This document shows, one piece after another, positions 34,381-43,005 of a DNA stretch of 64,000 nt. Positions within the stretch are counted from its first letter, which is position 1, and each line of letters begins with the position of its first letter. The stretch is from Flavobacterium supellecticarium (lineage in GTDB: Bacteria > Bacteroidota > Bacteroidia > Flavobacteriales > Flavobacteriaceae): the NCBI RefSeq assembly GCF_004801375.1, contig NZ_SSNZ01000002.1, forward strand, positions 910,478 to 974,477. The letters run 5' to 3'. The position numbers were made by a program, and so were the translations under genes. Under the pieces are notes generated by a model. That model had not been told where the DNA came from and searched no databases. It saw nothing but the letters and a program-made list of their open reading frames with translations.

Positions 34381-34711
34381 CTTTTACAATGATGGGTAAA
34401 TATTAATAAACAATAAAAAGTAAAGGGATATGGAAAGGAGTCGAAACCGTCGGGATGTTTCGAAAAAAGCAGTGTTTACCGTCGTGTTGCAGGGATTGCA
34501 AACGGTAGTACTAAAAGGGTATTTAAAATAAGGCTAATAAAGCCGGTAAAAACAATAGCTATTTCCAAAACGGGAAAAAATAGAAGATGAATAACAACAG
34601 GAAAAACTCGGGTACTAGAATAGACTCCGCACTGTCCGCGAAGTAGTGGACAAGCTTTTCCGTAGGGAACGGTTACTATGTAACGCAGTTAATTTCATCG
34701 GGACAAATGTA
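34381..34711 (-). promoter_or_regulatory. Promoter and long leader of the arginine operon
   Basis: The minus strand reads TACATTTG at 34711-34704, a good -7 box. This puts the transcript start near 34698 and leaves a leader of about 315 nt before the GNAT ATG. The leader holds a 27-codon frame with four Arg codons (34698-34615), a hairpin at 34507-34477 (TACCGT arm with an inner TTGCA arm) and one at 34463-34441 (TCGAAAC/GTTTCGA, 9-nt loop). A long structured leader before an amino-acid operon suggests attenuation or a riboregulator. No known riboswitch fold is recognised. Confidence 0.45.
34615..34698 (-). CDS. Possible arginine-operon leader peptide
   Basis: ATG at 34698, TAG at 34615-34617. 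The 27-residue product is MKLTALHSNRSLRKSLSTTS followed by RTVRSLF: four arginines (three encoded by CGG), but also six serines. The ATG lies only 5 nt after the -7 box, so the transcript might be leaderless for this frame. It could sense arginyl-tRNA supply, or be a chance frame; no comparison was possible. Confidence 0.3.
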   Translation of the reverse strand: MKLTALHSNRSLRKSLSTTSRTVRSLF

Positions 34712-34799
34712 ATATAAATTATAACATAAGTTGAAAAAAATAATAAAAATGCTGTTTTTTGTCTTTAAATGGGTGTTTTTGTACGATTTATTCAATAAA

Positions 34800-34833
34800 A
34801 AACCGGGATTAATCATATGATTAATCCCGGTTT
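34800..34833 (-). terminator. Terminator of the amidase operon
   Basis: A perfect 34-bp palindrome centred on CATATG with GGGATTAATCAT arms, followed on the minus strand by a T-run, 18 bp after the stop at 34852. It also separates this unit from the arginine operon promoter. Confidence 0.85.
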
Positions 34834-34851
34834 AACCGTCAAAACAGTTCT

Positions 34852-36321
34852 TTATTTTTTCACCACTTTTCGGATATATTCTTTATTTCCGGTTGTGATT
34901 TTTAAAATATACATACCTGTTGCCAGGTTGCGGATATCGATTTGCTCGGATAGCGTATTGTTGGACGGCATCACATTGCTTTCCAATACAATACGGCCGT
35001 TGGTATCCACCAACATCAGGTTTACTTTCTGATCGGCGATATTTTCTACCGATAAGTTTACAAAACCATCAGACGGGTTCGGATATAATTGTAGGTTTTC
35101 AAAACCATTTACAGGACTTTCCGCAGCCATTCGGGCACCACAGCTAATCGCTACAGCCGAACGGGTTCCATTGGAATTGCTGGTCGATCCGGCGCTGTTT
35201 TTTGCTACCATCGAATAGGTATAAGTCGAACCAGCGTTGATCAAATAGGTATTTAAAAACGAAGTACCGGTAACATCCGGAGCGTATAAGTTTCCGTTAC
35301 GATAGATATCGTAGGTAGTGGCATTGGCAGAAGCCGTCCACGTCACGTTTATAGCGCTGGTTGTTCCGCTACAAGTTGGTGTTAAGGTAACTGTAAATGC
35401 ACCCGGAGCGCCACAAGCCGGTGGTGTAGCCGACAAGGTTCCGTTGGAGTTGTTGGTTGTTGCACTTCCGGCATTTTTCGCTTTTACATAGTAGGTATAA
35501 GCCGTTCCCGACGTAACCGCCGTGTTTAGATATTGTGTTCCGGTAATGCTACTCGCATATAACGCCCCGTTACGATAGATATCATAACTGGTCGCATTGG
35601 TCGAAGCCGTCCAGTTTAATCGAACGCGGGTCGCGCTTCCGTTACATTCCGGTGTAGCGGTTAACGTAAACGCACCTGGAGCACTCGTACTACAAGTTAG
35701 TCCTAAATTCGATTTAAAAGCATTAAAGTAAGCGGATGCAAACGAATCCCTCCAGGTAGAACTGGTTAGTTTGGCCGCATCGGAAGTGGTATCCACAAAA
35801 CCGATTTCATTTAAACATGCCGTAGCGGAGGAATAGCGCAGTACTCCAAGGTGATACGCCAGGAAACTGTTGTCCTCCACGCAGCGTCTGTTTGTCCACG
35901 AACCGTAGGATACCATATCCGTTTGGATTTTCTGAGCAAAAGCAATATCCGGAGCCGTATTCGTATCGTCGGCGGTACAATAAAAGGTTTCGGTACCGGT
36001 TCCACCACCAGCATTACAGTGAATACTCAATAGGCGGTCGGCATTCCAGTTGTTCGACATGGTTGCACGTTGTGTTACCGAAATCCAACTGTTTAGATTC
36101 GTGGTACGGGTCATGTATACCGTCCAGGAACAACTTCCCTGGATCAGGTTACGGGTTCGTAAACCGACTTCAAGAGAGGTTTCAATTTCAGTAGCGGTTC
36201 GGCCATCGGGATTATCGCTGGTTGTGGCGCCATAGCCGTGTCCCGGATCGAGAACAATGATTTGTGCATTTGCTGCGAAACCTAATATCAGGGCAAAAAG
36301 GAGTGTAGTTATTTTTTTCAT
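34852..36321 (-). CDS. Secreted N-acetylmuramoyl-L-alanine amidase with FN3-like repeats and T9SS sorting domain
   Basis: A 489-residue exported enzyme. Signal peptide 1-19; amidase_3 domain 20-212 with zinc ligands H28 (DPGHG), E45 (TATEIETS) and H101 (SIHCNAG) and catalytic E172 (NEIGFV); two fibronectin-III-like repeats of about 90 residues (about 215-305 and 305-397, each with 'ATSYDIYRNGALYA' or 'ATTYDIYRNGNLYA'); T9SS type A domain 410-489 ('LQLYPNPSDGFVNLSVEN' to 'GMYILKITTGNKEYIRKVVKK'). It cleaves the stem peptide from peptidoglycan. Export by T9SS means it acts on the cell surface or outside, perhaps on other bacteria. It follows the PD40 gene by 4 bp. Confidence 0.92.
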   Translation of the reverse strand: MKKITTLLFALILGFAANAQIIVLDPGHGYGATTSDNPDGRTATEIETSLEVGLRTRNLIQGSCSWTVYMTRTTNLNSWISVTQRATMSNNWNADRLLSIHCNAGGGTGTETFYCTADDTNTAPDIAFAQKIQTDMVSYGSWTNRRCVEDNSFLAYHLGVLRYSSATACLNEIGFVDTTSDAAKLTSSTWRDSFASAYFNAFKSNLGLTCSTSAPGAFTLTATPECNGSATRVRLNWTASTNATSYDIYRNGALYASSITGTQYLNTAVTSGTAYTYYVKAKNAGSATTNNSNGTLSATPPACGAPGAFTVTLTPTCSGTTSAINVTWTASANATTYDIYRNGNLYAPDVTGTSFLNTYLINAGSTYTYSMVAKNSAGSTSNSNGTRSAVAISCGARMAAESPVNGFENLQLYPNPSDGFVNLSVENIADQKVNLMLVDTNGRIVLESNVMPSNNTLSEQIDIRNLATGMYILKITTGNKEYIRKVVKK

Positions 36322-36325
36322 AGCA

Positions 36326-37174
36326 TTAGTTTTTTAGTTCAGAAGTGAAAATTCTACCGGTTTTGTCATCGGCAAACAATACTTTGTTTTTTCCGTAGAA
36401 TGAAGGGAACATTTCGGTAAAAACTTCGGTGTTCGTGATCTTTCTCGGTTTGAAAGCTTTGGTATCAAACAGATACAATTCGGAGTTGCTCACGCTATGT
36501 CCGTCTTCACTTTCGTCTAAAAATCCTAATAAGAATTTGTCATCTGCCGACCATCCGGTTGCGATTCCGGTTCCGACTTTAACGGGTTTGTTTTCACCAT
36601 TCAGATCGTAAACAAAAATATCCGCTCCGTTATGAACGGCCACTTTTTTACCATCGTTAGACAATAAGGCATTATAAAACTGCCCCTCGTCGTTGGTGAT
36701 GACCCATGTTTTTTCTGTAGCAAGATCTTTTGCTTCGATCTTTAAAGTCATTAGATTGGTGTAAACCACAACTGGAGTTTCCTTACCCTGGTACGATGGC
36801 AAAAATGTGTGGTTAATGTCGTCTTTTAATTCACGTCTCTGAGTCGCCACATCATAGGCATACACTCTCGACTGTGCAAAGAATTCTTTGTCACCTTTTT
36901 CTTTAAAATAAAAGGTGGTGTTGTTGCGATCCCAGGTATAGCCGTAACCGCTTCCGTCCTTATCGGAAATTTTTTGTACCGTATTTTTGGCCAGATCCAA
37001 AAGGTAAATACCTTTAAAATGTTCGCCGGTTAAAAGGGCATGTGTTCCGTCTGGCGAAACTACGGGATTAGTAAAAAATCCCTCGACGTTTACGCGATTA
37101 AAATCGGATAGTTTCTGAGCATGCCCGCAGATGCCTAAAAACAACATCGAAATGTACAGTAGGTTTTTTTTCAT
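36326..37174 (-). CDS. Exported TolB/PD40-like beta-propeller protein
   Basis: A 282-residue protein with signal peptide (1-19, CGHAQ) and a series of WD40/PD40-type blades: 'FFTNPVVSPDGTHALLTGEH', 'YTWDRNNTTFYFKEKGDKEF', 'YNALLSNDGKKVAVHNGADIFVYDLNG', 'IATGWSADDKFLLGFLDE', 'EMFPSFYGKNKVLFADDKTGRIF'. No catalytic domain. Five to six blades suggest a periplasmic binding platform. It opens a two-gene unit with the amidase, so it may be its partner or inhibitor (inference). Confidence 0.75.
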   Translation of the reverse strand: MKKNLLYISMLFLGICGHAQKLSDFNRVNVEGFFTNPVVSPDGTHALLTGEHFKGIYLLDLAKNTVQKISDKDGSGYGYTWDRNNTTFYFKEKGDKEFFAQSRVYAYDVATQRRELKDDINHTFLPSYQGKETPVVVYTNLMTLKIEAKDLATEKTWVITNDEGQFYNALLSNDGKKVAVHNGADIFVYDLNGENKPVKVGTGIATGWSADDKFLLGFLDESEDGHSVSNSELYLFDTKAFKPRKITNTEVFTEMFPSFYGKNKVLFADDKTGRIFTSELKN

Positions 37175-37288
37175 AATGTATAGATTTGATTTTCATAAAA
37201 TTACTATTTATATGGTACAAAATGCGAAATATTTATTAACAAATAATTAATATTATACTTCTTGTTAATATTTACGGGGCCTGCGCAT

Positions 37289-37318
37289 AAAAAAAGCACT
37301 TCTTTTAGAAGTGCTTTT
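37289..37318 (-). terminator. Terminator downstream of the lipoprotein gene at 37338
   Basis: AAAAGCACTTC, loop tttta, GAAGTGCTTTT, with A- and T-runs on the two sides. Confidence 0.8.
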
Positions 37319-37337
37319 CGGGTGTTTTTCAACAATA

Positions 37338-38522
37338 TTAGCGACGGAATTTATTCCGGGTGATGATGTTTTTTAGTTTTGCTTTCAGATCTTCACCGGT
37401 ATCATAAACCATCTGTTCGTTACCCGGAAACGGAATCGGCTTGCGATCGAAATATTTAAAATAGTTATCATCGCAGGCACGACGATCGCCCTGATAGTTG
37501 GCATAGATATTCTGGAAAACATATTCACTGCTCAACGGAAATGAATCGATCAGTTGGTTGGTTTTAAAATCGATATAATCTACTTTGGCTGTTACCTGGC
37601 AGGCTTTAAACTGTGTAAACTCGTAAATATCAATTCGGATCGTACGGAAATTGTCTACTTTAACGGGTTTTCCCAAACTATCGCGAACCACGCGCCCATT
37701 GGCATCAACCAGATTTTTAACACCATCTTTGATTTGTTTTTCTTTGATAAACTGGCGCTCTTTAATTTGCTCCGGAGATATTTTAATGTCACGGAAGTTA
37801 ACAATAAGGCCATAATCGTAGGTAACCCCTTTTTGACGATTGCTATGGTAAACGGTCCATTTGTCGTCCAGGCCAAGCGTACTGAAGTCCAGTAAATCCG
37901 ACTCCAGGCGTACCGGAATTACCATATTGGTTTCGTTTTTAGAGTATACATTTACAAAGTCGGTTCCTTTAAATTGCGCTTCATCCATTAATTTGGGAAC
38001 GTCTTTAAAGTTAGGACTCAGCGTTAGCAGATAAGCGAAATCATCGTAAGCTCTTCTGTAATTCAGTTTATTATTGGTTGCCATTAAGGCTTTGGAATTG
38101 TCGTACAGGAATTTGGCCAGTGCATTTTTGCTGCTTACAATCTGATCGGAATAATCGTCAAACGGAAAAATAGCATTCCGGTTTTCTTTTATAAGTCGGA
38201 GTGGTAATAACGGACGAATGTGCTCCTGGCGGTTGTTAAGCTGTAAATAGGTATTGTATAGTTTTTCCAGTTTGGAAGGATTCGCATCTTTAACAAGGAG
38301 TTCAATGGTGCGAAGATCACGGTCTTTGGCTTTGGCAAACGCCTCTTCCAGCAGGTACACATAATCTTGTTTTCCTTTTGCATTTTTATTGTTTCGCAAT
38401 CCTTCGATAGCCCGGTCAATGGCCCCGTCGTAATCGCCTTCACTCAGCATATTCCGGGTTTGTTTGACACCACAGGAGCAAACAAATGTCAACAGGAATA
38501 CTAAAGCAGTAATTTTCCTCAT
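37338..38522 (-). CDS. Lipoprotein with TPR-like N-terminal half (unrecognised)
   Basis: A 394-residue protein with lipoprotein signal ('LLTFVCSCGVKQ', Cys17). Residues about 20-190 are helical and repeat-like ('EGDYDGAIDRAIEGLRNNKNAK', 'LNYRRAYDDFAYLLTLSPNF'), suggestive of TPR. The second half is beta-rich ('DKWTVYHSNRQKGVTYDYGLIVNFRDIKISPEQI', 'VTAKVDYIDFKTNQLIDSFPLSSEYVF'). It ends in a basic tail. Probably faces the periplasm on the outer or inner membrane. No known name; I recall such proteins in many flavobacteria. Monocistronic. Confidence 0.65.
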   Translation of the reverse strand: MRKITALVFLLTFVCSCGVKQTRNMLSEGDYDGAIDRAIEGLRNNKNAKGKQDYVYLLEEAFAKAKDRDLRTIELLVKDANPSKLEKLYNTYLQLNNRQEHIRPLLPLRLIKENRNAIFPFDDYSDQIVSSKNALAKFLYDNSKALMATNNKLNYRRAYDDFAYLLTLSPNFKDVPKLMDEAQFKGTDFVNVYSKNETNMVIPVRLESDLLDFSTLGLDDKWTVYHSNRQKGVTYDYGLIVNFRDIKISPEQIKERQFIKEKQIKDGVKNLVDANGRVVRDSLGKPVKVDNFRTIRIDIYEFTQFKACQVTAKVDYIDFKTNQLIDSFPLSSEYVFQNIYANYQGDRRACDDNYFKYFDRKPIPFPGNEQMVYDTGEDLKAKLKNIITRNKFRR

Positions 38523-38544
38523 AAATGAAATCTTTAAAGATGTC

Positions 38545-38552
38545 CAAAAGTA
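38545..38552 (-). promoter_or_regulatory. -7 promoter element of the lipoprotein gene
   Basis: The minus strand reads TACTTTTG, 22 nt upstream of the ATG at 38522. Confidence 0.5.
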
Positions 38553-38585
38553 TAAATTTTGAGCGGATAATAAGAAACGGGCATA

Positions 38586-38613
38586 AAAAAACTCCGGACG
38601 AACCGGAGTTTTT
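38586..38613 (-). terminator. Terminator of fahA
   Basis: AAAACTCCGG, loop acgaa, CCGGAGTTTTT, 18 bp after the fahA stop. Confidence 0.85.
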
Positions 38614-38630
38614 ATTCGGAATATAGTGTC

Positions 38631-39914
38631 TTATTTTCGTTCGAACGGCGGTAATAGTTTAGTGGAAACTTCACCAAATCCGATACGTACCTGGTCATTC
38701 TGGCAGTAACCTTTCATGATCACCGTATCACCGTCGTTGATAAACTTACGTTCGGTACCATCGTTCATTTTTAATGGGTTTTTACCACCCCATGTTAATT
38801 CCAGCATCGATCCGAAGCTGTTTTCCGTAGATCCGGAAATCGTACCAGAACCCATCATGTCACCGGAATTCACACGACAACCGTTAACAGTATGGTGCGC
38901 CAGCTGCTGACTCATGGTCCAGTACATATATTTAAAGTTTGATTCACAAACTACCGTAGCCTCGGCATTTTCCGGAGCGATAGCCACTTCCAGGTTGATA
39001 TCGAAAGCATGATCGCCGGTTTGTTGTAAATACGGAAGCGGGGTCGGTTCCTGTTTTGGGCTTGCCACGCGGAAAGGCTCCAAAGCATCCAACGTTACGA
39101 TCCATGGTGAAATGGAAGAGGCAAAGTTTTTAGCAAGAAAAGGACCTAGCGGCACATATTCCCATTTCTGGATATCACGGGCACTCCAGTCGTTTAACAA
39201 TACCATACCGAAAATATAATCTTCAGCTTCTTCCACAGGGATATTTTCGCCCATAATGTTGGCATCAGTCGTAATAAAAGCGGTTTCCAATTCGAAATCC
39301 ACTAATCGTGACGGACCGAATACCGGTTGGGTTTCCCCATTTGGAAGGGTTTGTCCCATCGGTCGATGTACCGGAATTCCGGAAGGCACGATCGTAGAAC
39401 TTCTTCCGTGGTAACCTACCGGAATATGCAACCAGTTTGGTAATAGCGCATTGTCCGGGTCACGGAACATTTTGCCCACATTTGTAGCGTGTTCTTTGCT
39501 GGAATAAAAATCGGTATAATCGCCGATTAAAACCGGTAATTGCATTTCGATGTCATTTACGTTAAAAATAACGATTTCTTTATGGGCATCGTTATCGCGT
39601 AATTGCGGATTTACGACGTCAAAAATATCAGCTAGTCGGTTACGTACTAAACGCCATGTTTTTTTACCGTCGGAGATAAAATCGTTCAGCGTATCCTGCA
39701 TAAACATATCGTCCGTTAGTTCAATACCTTCAAAATAACCCAATTGTTGCAGGGCTCCCATATCGATTGCAAAATCACCAATACGTGTTCCGATAGTTAC
39801 CACGTCATCTTTAGTTATAAAAACCCCAAAAGGGATGTTTTGTATCGGAAAATCGCTGTTCACGGGGACGTCTAACCACGATTTTCGGGTAGGGTCATTG
39901 GCACTTATTGGCAT
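38631..39914 (-). CDS. fahA: Fumarylacetoacetase
   Basis: A 427-residue enzyme of the last step of tyrosine and phenylalanine degradation (fumarylacetoacetate to fumarate and acetoacetate). The N-terminal SH3-like domain is followed by the catalytic barrel: '[20 protein letters not shown]' (metal and catalytic His), '[15 protein letters not shown]', 'DFELETAFI' metal acids, '[39 protein letters not shown]' and '[10 protein letters not shown]'. Normal length. Divergent from glyA, with a strong promoter between. Confidence 0.95.
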   Translation of the reverse strand: MPISANDPTRKSWLDVPVNSDFPIQNIPFGVFITKDDVVTIGTRIGDFAIDMGALQQLGYFEGIELTDDMFMQDTLNDFISDGKKTWRLVRNRLADIFDVVNPQLRDNDAHKEIVIFNVNDIEMQLPVLIGDYTDFYSSKEHATNVGKMFRDPDNALLPNWLHIPVGYHGRSSTIVPSGIPVHRPMGQTLPNGETQPVFGPSRLVDFELETAFITTDANIMGENIPVEEAEDYIFGMVLLNDWSARDIQKWEYVPLGPFLAKNFASSISPWIVTLDALEPFRVASPKQEPTPLPYLQQTGDHAFDINLEVAIAPENAEATVVCESNFKYMYWTMSQQLAHHTVNGCRVNSGDMMGSGTISGSTENSFGSMLELTWGGKNPLKMNDGTERKFINDGDTVIMKGYCQNDQVRIGFGEVSTKLLPPFERK

Positions 39915-39951
39915 ATTGTATGTTTGTTTTTGTTGTTGAAAAATTCGAAAT

Positions 39952-39982
39952 CAAATATAGTAGCTATTGTGAATTTAACAAA
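39952..39982 (-). promoter_or_regulatory. Promoter of fahA
   Basis: On the minus strand TTTG (39982-39979), a 19-bp spacer and TATATTTG (39959-39952): one of the best -33/-7 pairs in the window, 37 nt upstream of the fahA ATG. Confidence 0.65.
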
Positions 39983-39999
39983 CGATTTTCGTATTTTTG
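39967..39999 (+). promoter_or_regulatory. Promoter of glyA, overlapping the fahA promoter
   Basis: TTG at 39967-39969 and TATTTTTG at 39992-39999, 26 nt before the glyA ATG at 40026. The spacer of 22 bp is slightly long. The two divergent promoters share about 15 bp, so the two genes may interfere with each other. Confidence 0.5.
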
Positions 40000-40025
40000 A
40001 GGTCAATTTAACGAAATATTATAAA

Positions 40026-41300
40026 ATGCAACGCGACGAACAAATTTTCGACTTAATTCTTGAAGAACAAGATAGACAAATTCACGGCTTGGAACTTATT
40101 GCATCTGAGAATTTCGTGAGCGATCAGGTAATGGAAGCTGCGGGTTCCGTTTTAACGAATAAATATGCGGAAGGGTATCCGGGTAAACGGTATTACGGTG
40201 GATGTGAAGTAGTGGATGTAATCGAACAAATCGCAATCGACAGAGCTAAGGCTTTGTTTGGAGCCGAATATGTAAACGTACAGCCACACTCCGGATCGCA
40301 AGCTAATACGGCCGTTTTTGCAGCCTGTTTAAAACCGGGCGATAAAATATTAGGTTTCGATCTTTCACACGGAGGACATTTAACACACGGTTCGCCGGTG
40401 AACTTTTCCGGAAAATTATACAATCCGGTATTCTACGGAGTGGAAAAAGAAACCGGAATGCTAAACTACGATAAGATTCAGGAAGTAGCAACCCAGGAAC
40501 AACCAAAATTGATTATCGCGGGCGCTTCGGCTTATTCCCGTGATATGGATTTTAAACGTTTCCGCGAGATTGCCGACAGTGTAGGAGCGATTTTAATGGC
40601 CGATATTTCACACCCGGCCGGTTTGATTGCTAAAGGATTGATGAACGATCCGGTTCCGCATTGCCATATCATCACGACTACAACGCACAAAACCCTACGT
40701 GGGCCAAGAGGTGGAATGATCATGATGGGGAAAGATTTTGAAAATCCGTTTGGAATAAAAACGCCTAAAGGAGAAATCCGTATGATGTCGTCTTTATTGG
40801 ACGGATCGGTATTCCCGGGTAACCAGGGTGGGCCGTTGGAGCATATCATAGCGGCAAAAGCAGTAGCCTTTGGCGAAGCTTTAAGCGACGAATTCTTTAC
40901 CTATGCAATGCAGGTTCAGAAAAATGCAAAAGCAATGGCGGAAGCCTTTGTAAAAAGAGGATATAACATTATTTCTGGCGGTACCGATAATCATATGATG
41001 CTGATCGATCTTAGAAATAAAAATATTTCCGGGAAAGAAGCTGAAAATGCTTTGGTAAAAGCTGAAATCACCGTAAATAAAAATATGGTTCCTTTCGATG
41101 ACAAATCACCATTTGTAACCTCTGGTATCCGAGTGGGAACTCCTGCGGTAACGACGCGTGGTTTGGTAGAATCCGATATGGAAACCATCGTAGCTTTGAT
41201 CGATAAAGTGATTTTAAATCATACCGATGAAGCAGTATTGGAAGAAGTAGCCGATGCAGTAAACGACATGATGAGCGAACGCGCCATGTTTGTTTTCTAA
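40026..41300 (+). CDS. glyA: Serine hydroxymethyltransferase
   Basis: A 424-residue PLP enzyme that interconverts serine and glycine and charges tetrahydrofolate with a one-carbon unit. Signatures: '[43 protein letters not shown]', '[11 protein letters not shown]', and '[20 protein letters not shown]' with the Schiff-base lysine. The ATG at 40026 ([10 protein letters not shown]) is right; a frame opening at 39924 would run through the promoter. A terminator follows. Confidence 0.96.
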   Translation: MQRDEQIFDLILEEQDRQIHGLELIASENFVSDQVMEAAGSVLTNKYAEGYPGKRYYGGCEVVDVIEQIAIDRAKALFGAEYVNVQPHSGSQANTAVFAACLKPGDKILGFDLSHGGHLTHGSPVNFSGKLYNPVFYGVEKETGMLNYDKIQEVATQEQPKLIIAGASAYSRDMDFKRFREIADSVGAILMADISHPAGLIAKGLMNDPVPHCHIITTTTHKTLRGPRGGMIMMGKDFENPFGIKTPKGEIRMMSSLLDGSVFPGNQGGPLEHIIAAKAVAFGEALSDEFFTYAMQVQKNAKAMAEAFVKRGYNIISGGTDNHMMLIDLRNKNISGKEAENALVKAEITVNKNMVPFDDKSPFVTSGIRVGTPAVTTRGLVESDMETIVALIDKVILNHTDEAVLEEVADAVNDMMSERAMFVF

Positions 41301-41320
41301 GCACAGCATTAATAAAAACA

Positions 41321-41348
41321 AAAATCCCTCCATACAGAGGGATTTTTT
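41321..41348 (+). terminator. Terminator of glyA
   Basis: AAAATCCCTC, loop cataca, GAGGGATTTTTT, 20 bp after the stop. Confidence 0.85.
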
Positions 41349-41629
41349 ATTGCATTAAAATTAAAGATAAAAGAGTCGACAGCTATATAAAACCCATTGG
41401 GGGATTTAGATAGTTTAGGTGTTGTCAGGGACGTTAAAATTACAACAACTGGCCGAAATTGATGATCAGCAGTATAAGTTGTTTAATTAGCATAATCATT
41501 AGCTGTACCATGAGTAGATCAATGATTTTATAAAAGTGTAACGAACTGCAAGTTACAAAAAAAGTTAGTAGGCGATTACGGTTTTTCGGATTATTTGCTG
41601 TGGATTTATCTTAAAGAAATCATAAAATT
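41349..41629. other. Intergenic region, at most a tiny hydrophobic frame
   Basis: No conventional gene. On the minus strand an ATG at 41511 opens a 23-codon frame to a TAA at 41440, encoding an almost wholly hydrophobic peptide (MVQLMIMLIKQLILLIINFG plus QLL). A short inverted repeat TGTAAC...GTTACA lies at about 41536-41557. Neither is enough to call a gene. Confidence 0.4.
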
Positions 41630-42034
41630 TTACTGCGGCATTCCTTCGGGATCCATATAAATAATTTCCCATTGATGCCCGTCCAGATCGGAAAAACTAT
41701 GCGAATACATCCAGCCGTAATCCATCGGTTCGGCATAAAGCGTTCCACCGGCTTCAACGGCTTTGGCTATGATCGCATTTACCTTTTCCCGGCTATCGGT
41801 GTCCAGGCATAATAGTACTTCGGTTGTCTGTGTGGCGTCGCTAATTGCCTTACGGGTAAAATCCTTAAAACGTTCGTGTACCAGTAACATCACAAATATC
41901 GTATCGCTAACGATCATGCAGGTGGCTTTGTCGTCTGTAAACTGCGGATTAAATGTAAATCCCAGTTTGGTAAAGAACGCAATCGATCGATTGAGGTCTT
42001 TAACGGGCAGGTTTACAAAAATTCTTGTTGCCAT
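41630..42034 (-). CDS. VOC (glyoxalase/bleomycin resistance) family protein
   Basis: A 134-residue protein with two beta-alpha-beta-beta-beta modules: 'RIFVNLPVKDLNRSIAFFTKLGFTFNPQFTDDKATCMIVSD' and 'VNAIIAKAVEAGGTLYAEPMDYGWMYSHSFSDLDGHQWEIIYMDP'. The second ends in the family's 'DLDGHxWE' metal-acid segment. The metal set is not complete enough to name an activity. Stands alone. Confidence 0.85.
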   Translation of the reverse strand: MATRIFVNLPVKDLNRSIAFFTKLGFTFNPQFTDDKATCMIVSDTIFVMLLVHERFKDFTRKAISDATQTTEVLLCLDTDSREKVNAIIAKAVEAGGTLYAEPMDYGWMYSHSFSDLDGHQWEIIYMDPEGMPQ

Positions 42035-42208
42035 AAGTATGTCTGTTTAGTTGGTTATCAGGAGGAAAGTCATGAAGTTACTTCTTTTTTGATTGCAGTA
42101 ATGGTAATGAAACGTTAAGAATTAAAAGGTATAAAATAGCGTTAAAAGTAGCCGGAATATTTTTAGGTAGGGTTGAATTTGCTATTTTTAGACTTTAAAA
42201 GTAAATCA

Positions 42209-42898
42209 GTGAGATCGTTATATCTGTTGTTCATTTTAATCGGGTTATCTGCAAGCAGTTGGGCGCAAAATGATTTTGTAACCAAGTCGAAACCGATTCC
42301 CCGTTTGAAAATACCGGCTATTAGTCCGGATAAATCATCCAATTCGACTGCTTTCCCATCGATGAATTTTAGTTCGTCTATTTTTGATACGCCCTTAAAT
42401 CCGCTGGAAACCTTAAAGCCTACTACTTCTTCATTCCAGATAGGGGAAGATAATTCCAAGTTTGGCGCCGAAAAAGAAAAATTTGCCAATCCGGGCGATG
42501 TATACGTCGAAAAGCTAAAACAGGATTTTAAAGGAGAAGGCAATGGTGATTCGCGTATCTTTAAAAGAGACCAGTCATTCGGGGAAATCCGTACCAAATC
42601 GGAATACGTTAAAATTGTATACCGCGATCACGAATATGTAGATGGCGACATGATTAAGTTTTTAGTAAACGGAAAAATCATGATTCCGCAGATCATTTTA
42701 GATGCTAGTTTTAAAGGCACGACACTTGGATTGGAGAAAGGATTTAATAAACTCGATTTTGAAGCGTTAAATCAGGGAAGCTCTGGTCCGAATACGGCCG
42801 AATTCCACGTATATGATGATAAAGGAACACTACTTTCGGCCAACCGTTGGGATTTGGCTACCGGGTTTAAGGCTACGATTATGATCATTAGAGAATAA
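42209..42898 (+). CDS. Exported protein, unrecognised (229 residues)
   Basis: With the GTG at 42209 the product starts with a regular signal peptide (MRSLYLLFILIGLSASSWAQ). A TTG 36 bp upstream (42173) would put 12 extra polar and acidic residues before it. The mature part has a low-complexity serine/proline segment (about 25-85), then 'YVKIVYRDHEYVDGDMIKFLVNGKIMIPQIILDASFKGTTLGLEKGFNKLDFEALNQGSSGPNTAEFHVYD', which looks like a compact Ig-like or beta-sandwich domain. Function unknown. Followed by a dispersed palindrome. Confidence 0.6.
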   Translation: MRSLYLLFILIGLSASSWAQNDFVTKSKPIPRLKIPAISPDKSSNSTAFPSMNFSSSIFDTPLNPLETLKPTTSSFQIGEDNSKFGAEKEKFANPGDVYVEKLKQDFKGEGNGDSRIFKRDQSFGEIRTKSEYVKIVYRDHEYVDGDMIKFLVNGKIMIPQIILDASFKGTTLGLEKGFNKLDFEALNQGSSGPNTAEFHVYDDKGTLLSANRWDLATGFKATIMIIRE

Positions 42899-42906
42899 TA
42901 TACTTA

Positions 42907-42939
42907 ACACCTGACAGGTTTTCAAGACCTGTCAGGTGT
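42907..42939. repeat. Dispersed palindromic repeat, copy 2 (best-preserved)
   Basis: Perfect 13-bp arms (ACACCTGACAGGT and its complement) around a 7-nt loop, 9 bp after the stop at 42898. It matches copy 1 at 8774-8804 and the degenerate copy at 57256-57286. Confidence 0.8.
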
Positions 42940-42970
42940 AATAGAAATAAAAGTATAAAAGGAATAAACA

Positions 42971-43005
42971 TTAACAAAGGGTCGCTTGTAGCGACCCTTT
43001 GTTAA
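42971..43005. terminator. Strong hairpin containing the stop codon of the AhpD-like gene
   Basis: A 15-bp perfect stem (TTAACAAAGGGTCGC and its complement) with loop ttgta. The TAA of the convergent gene (43002-43004) lies in the right arm. Lacking a T-run, it may be a transcript end or stability element more than a classical terminator. Confidence 0.6.

Noticed and set aside
34600..34700. Remnant of a mobile element in the arginine leader
   Set aside because: Short inverted repeats (GTTACATAGTAAC, CCGTTCCCTACGG) are present, but there is no transposase fragment or target duplication.
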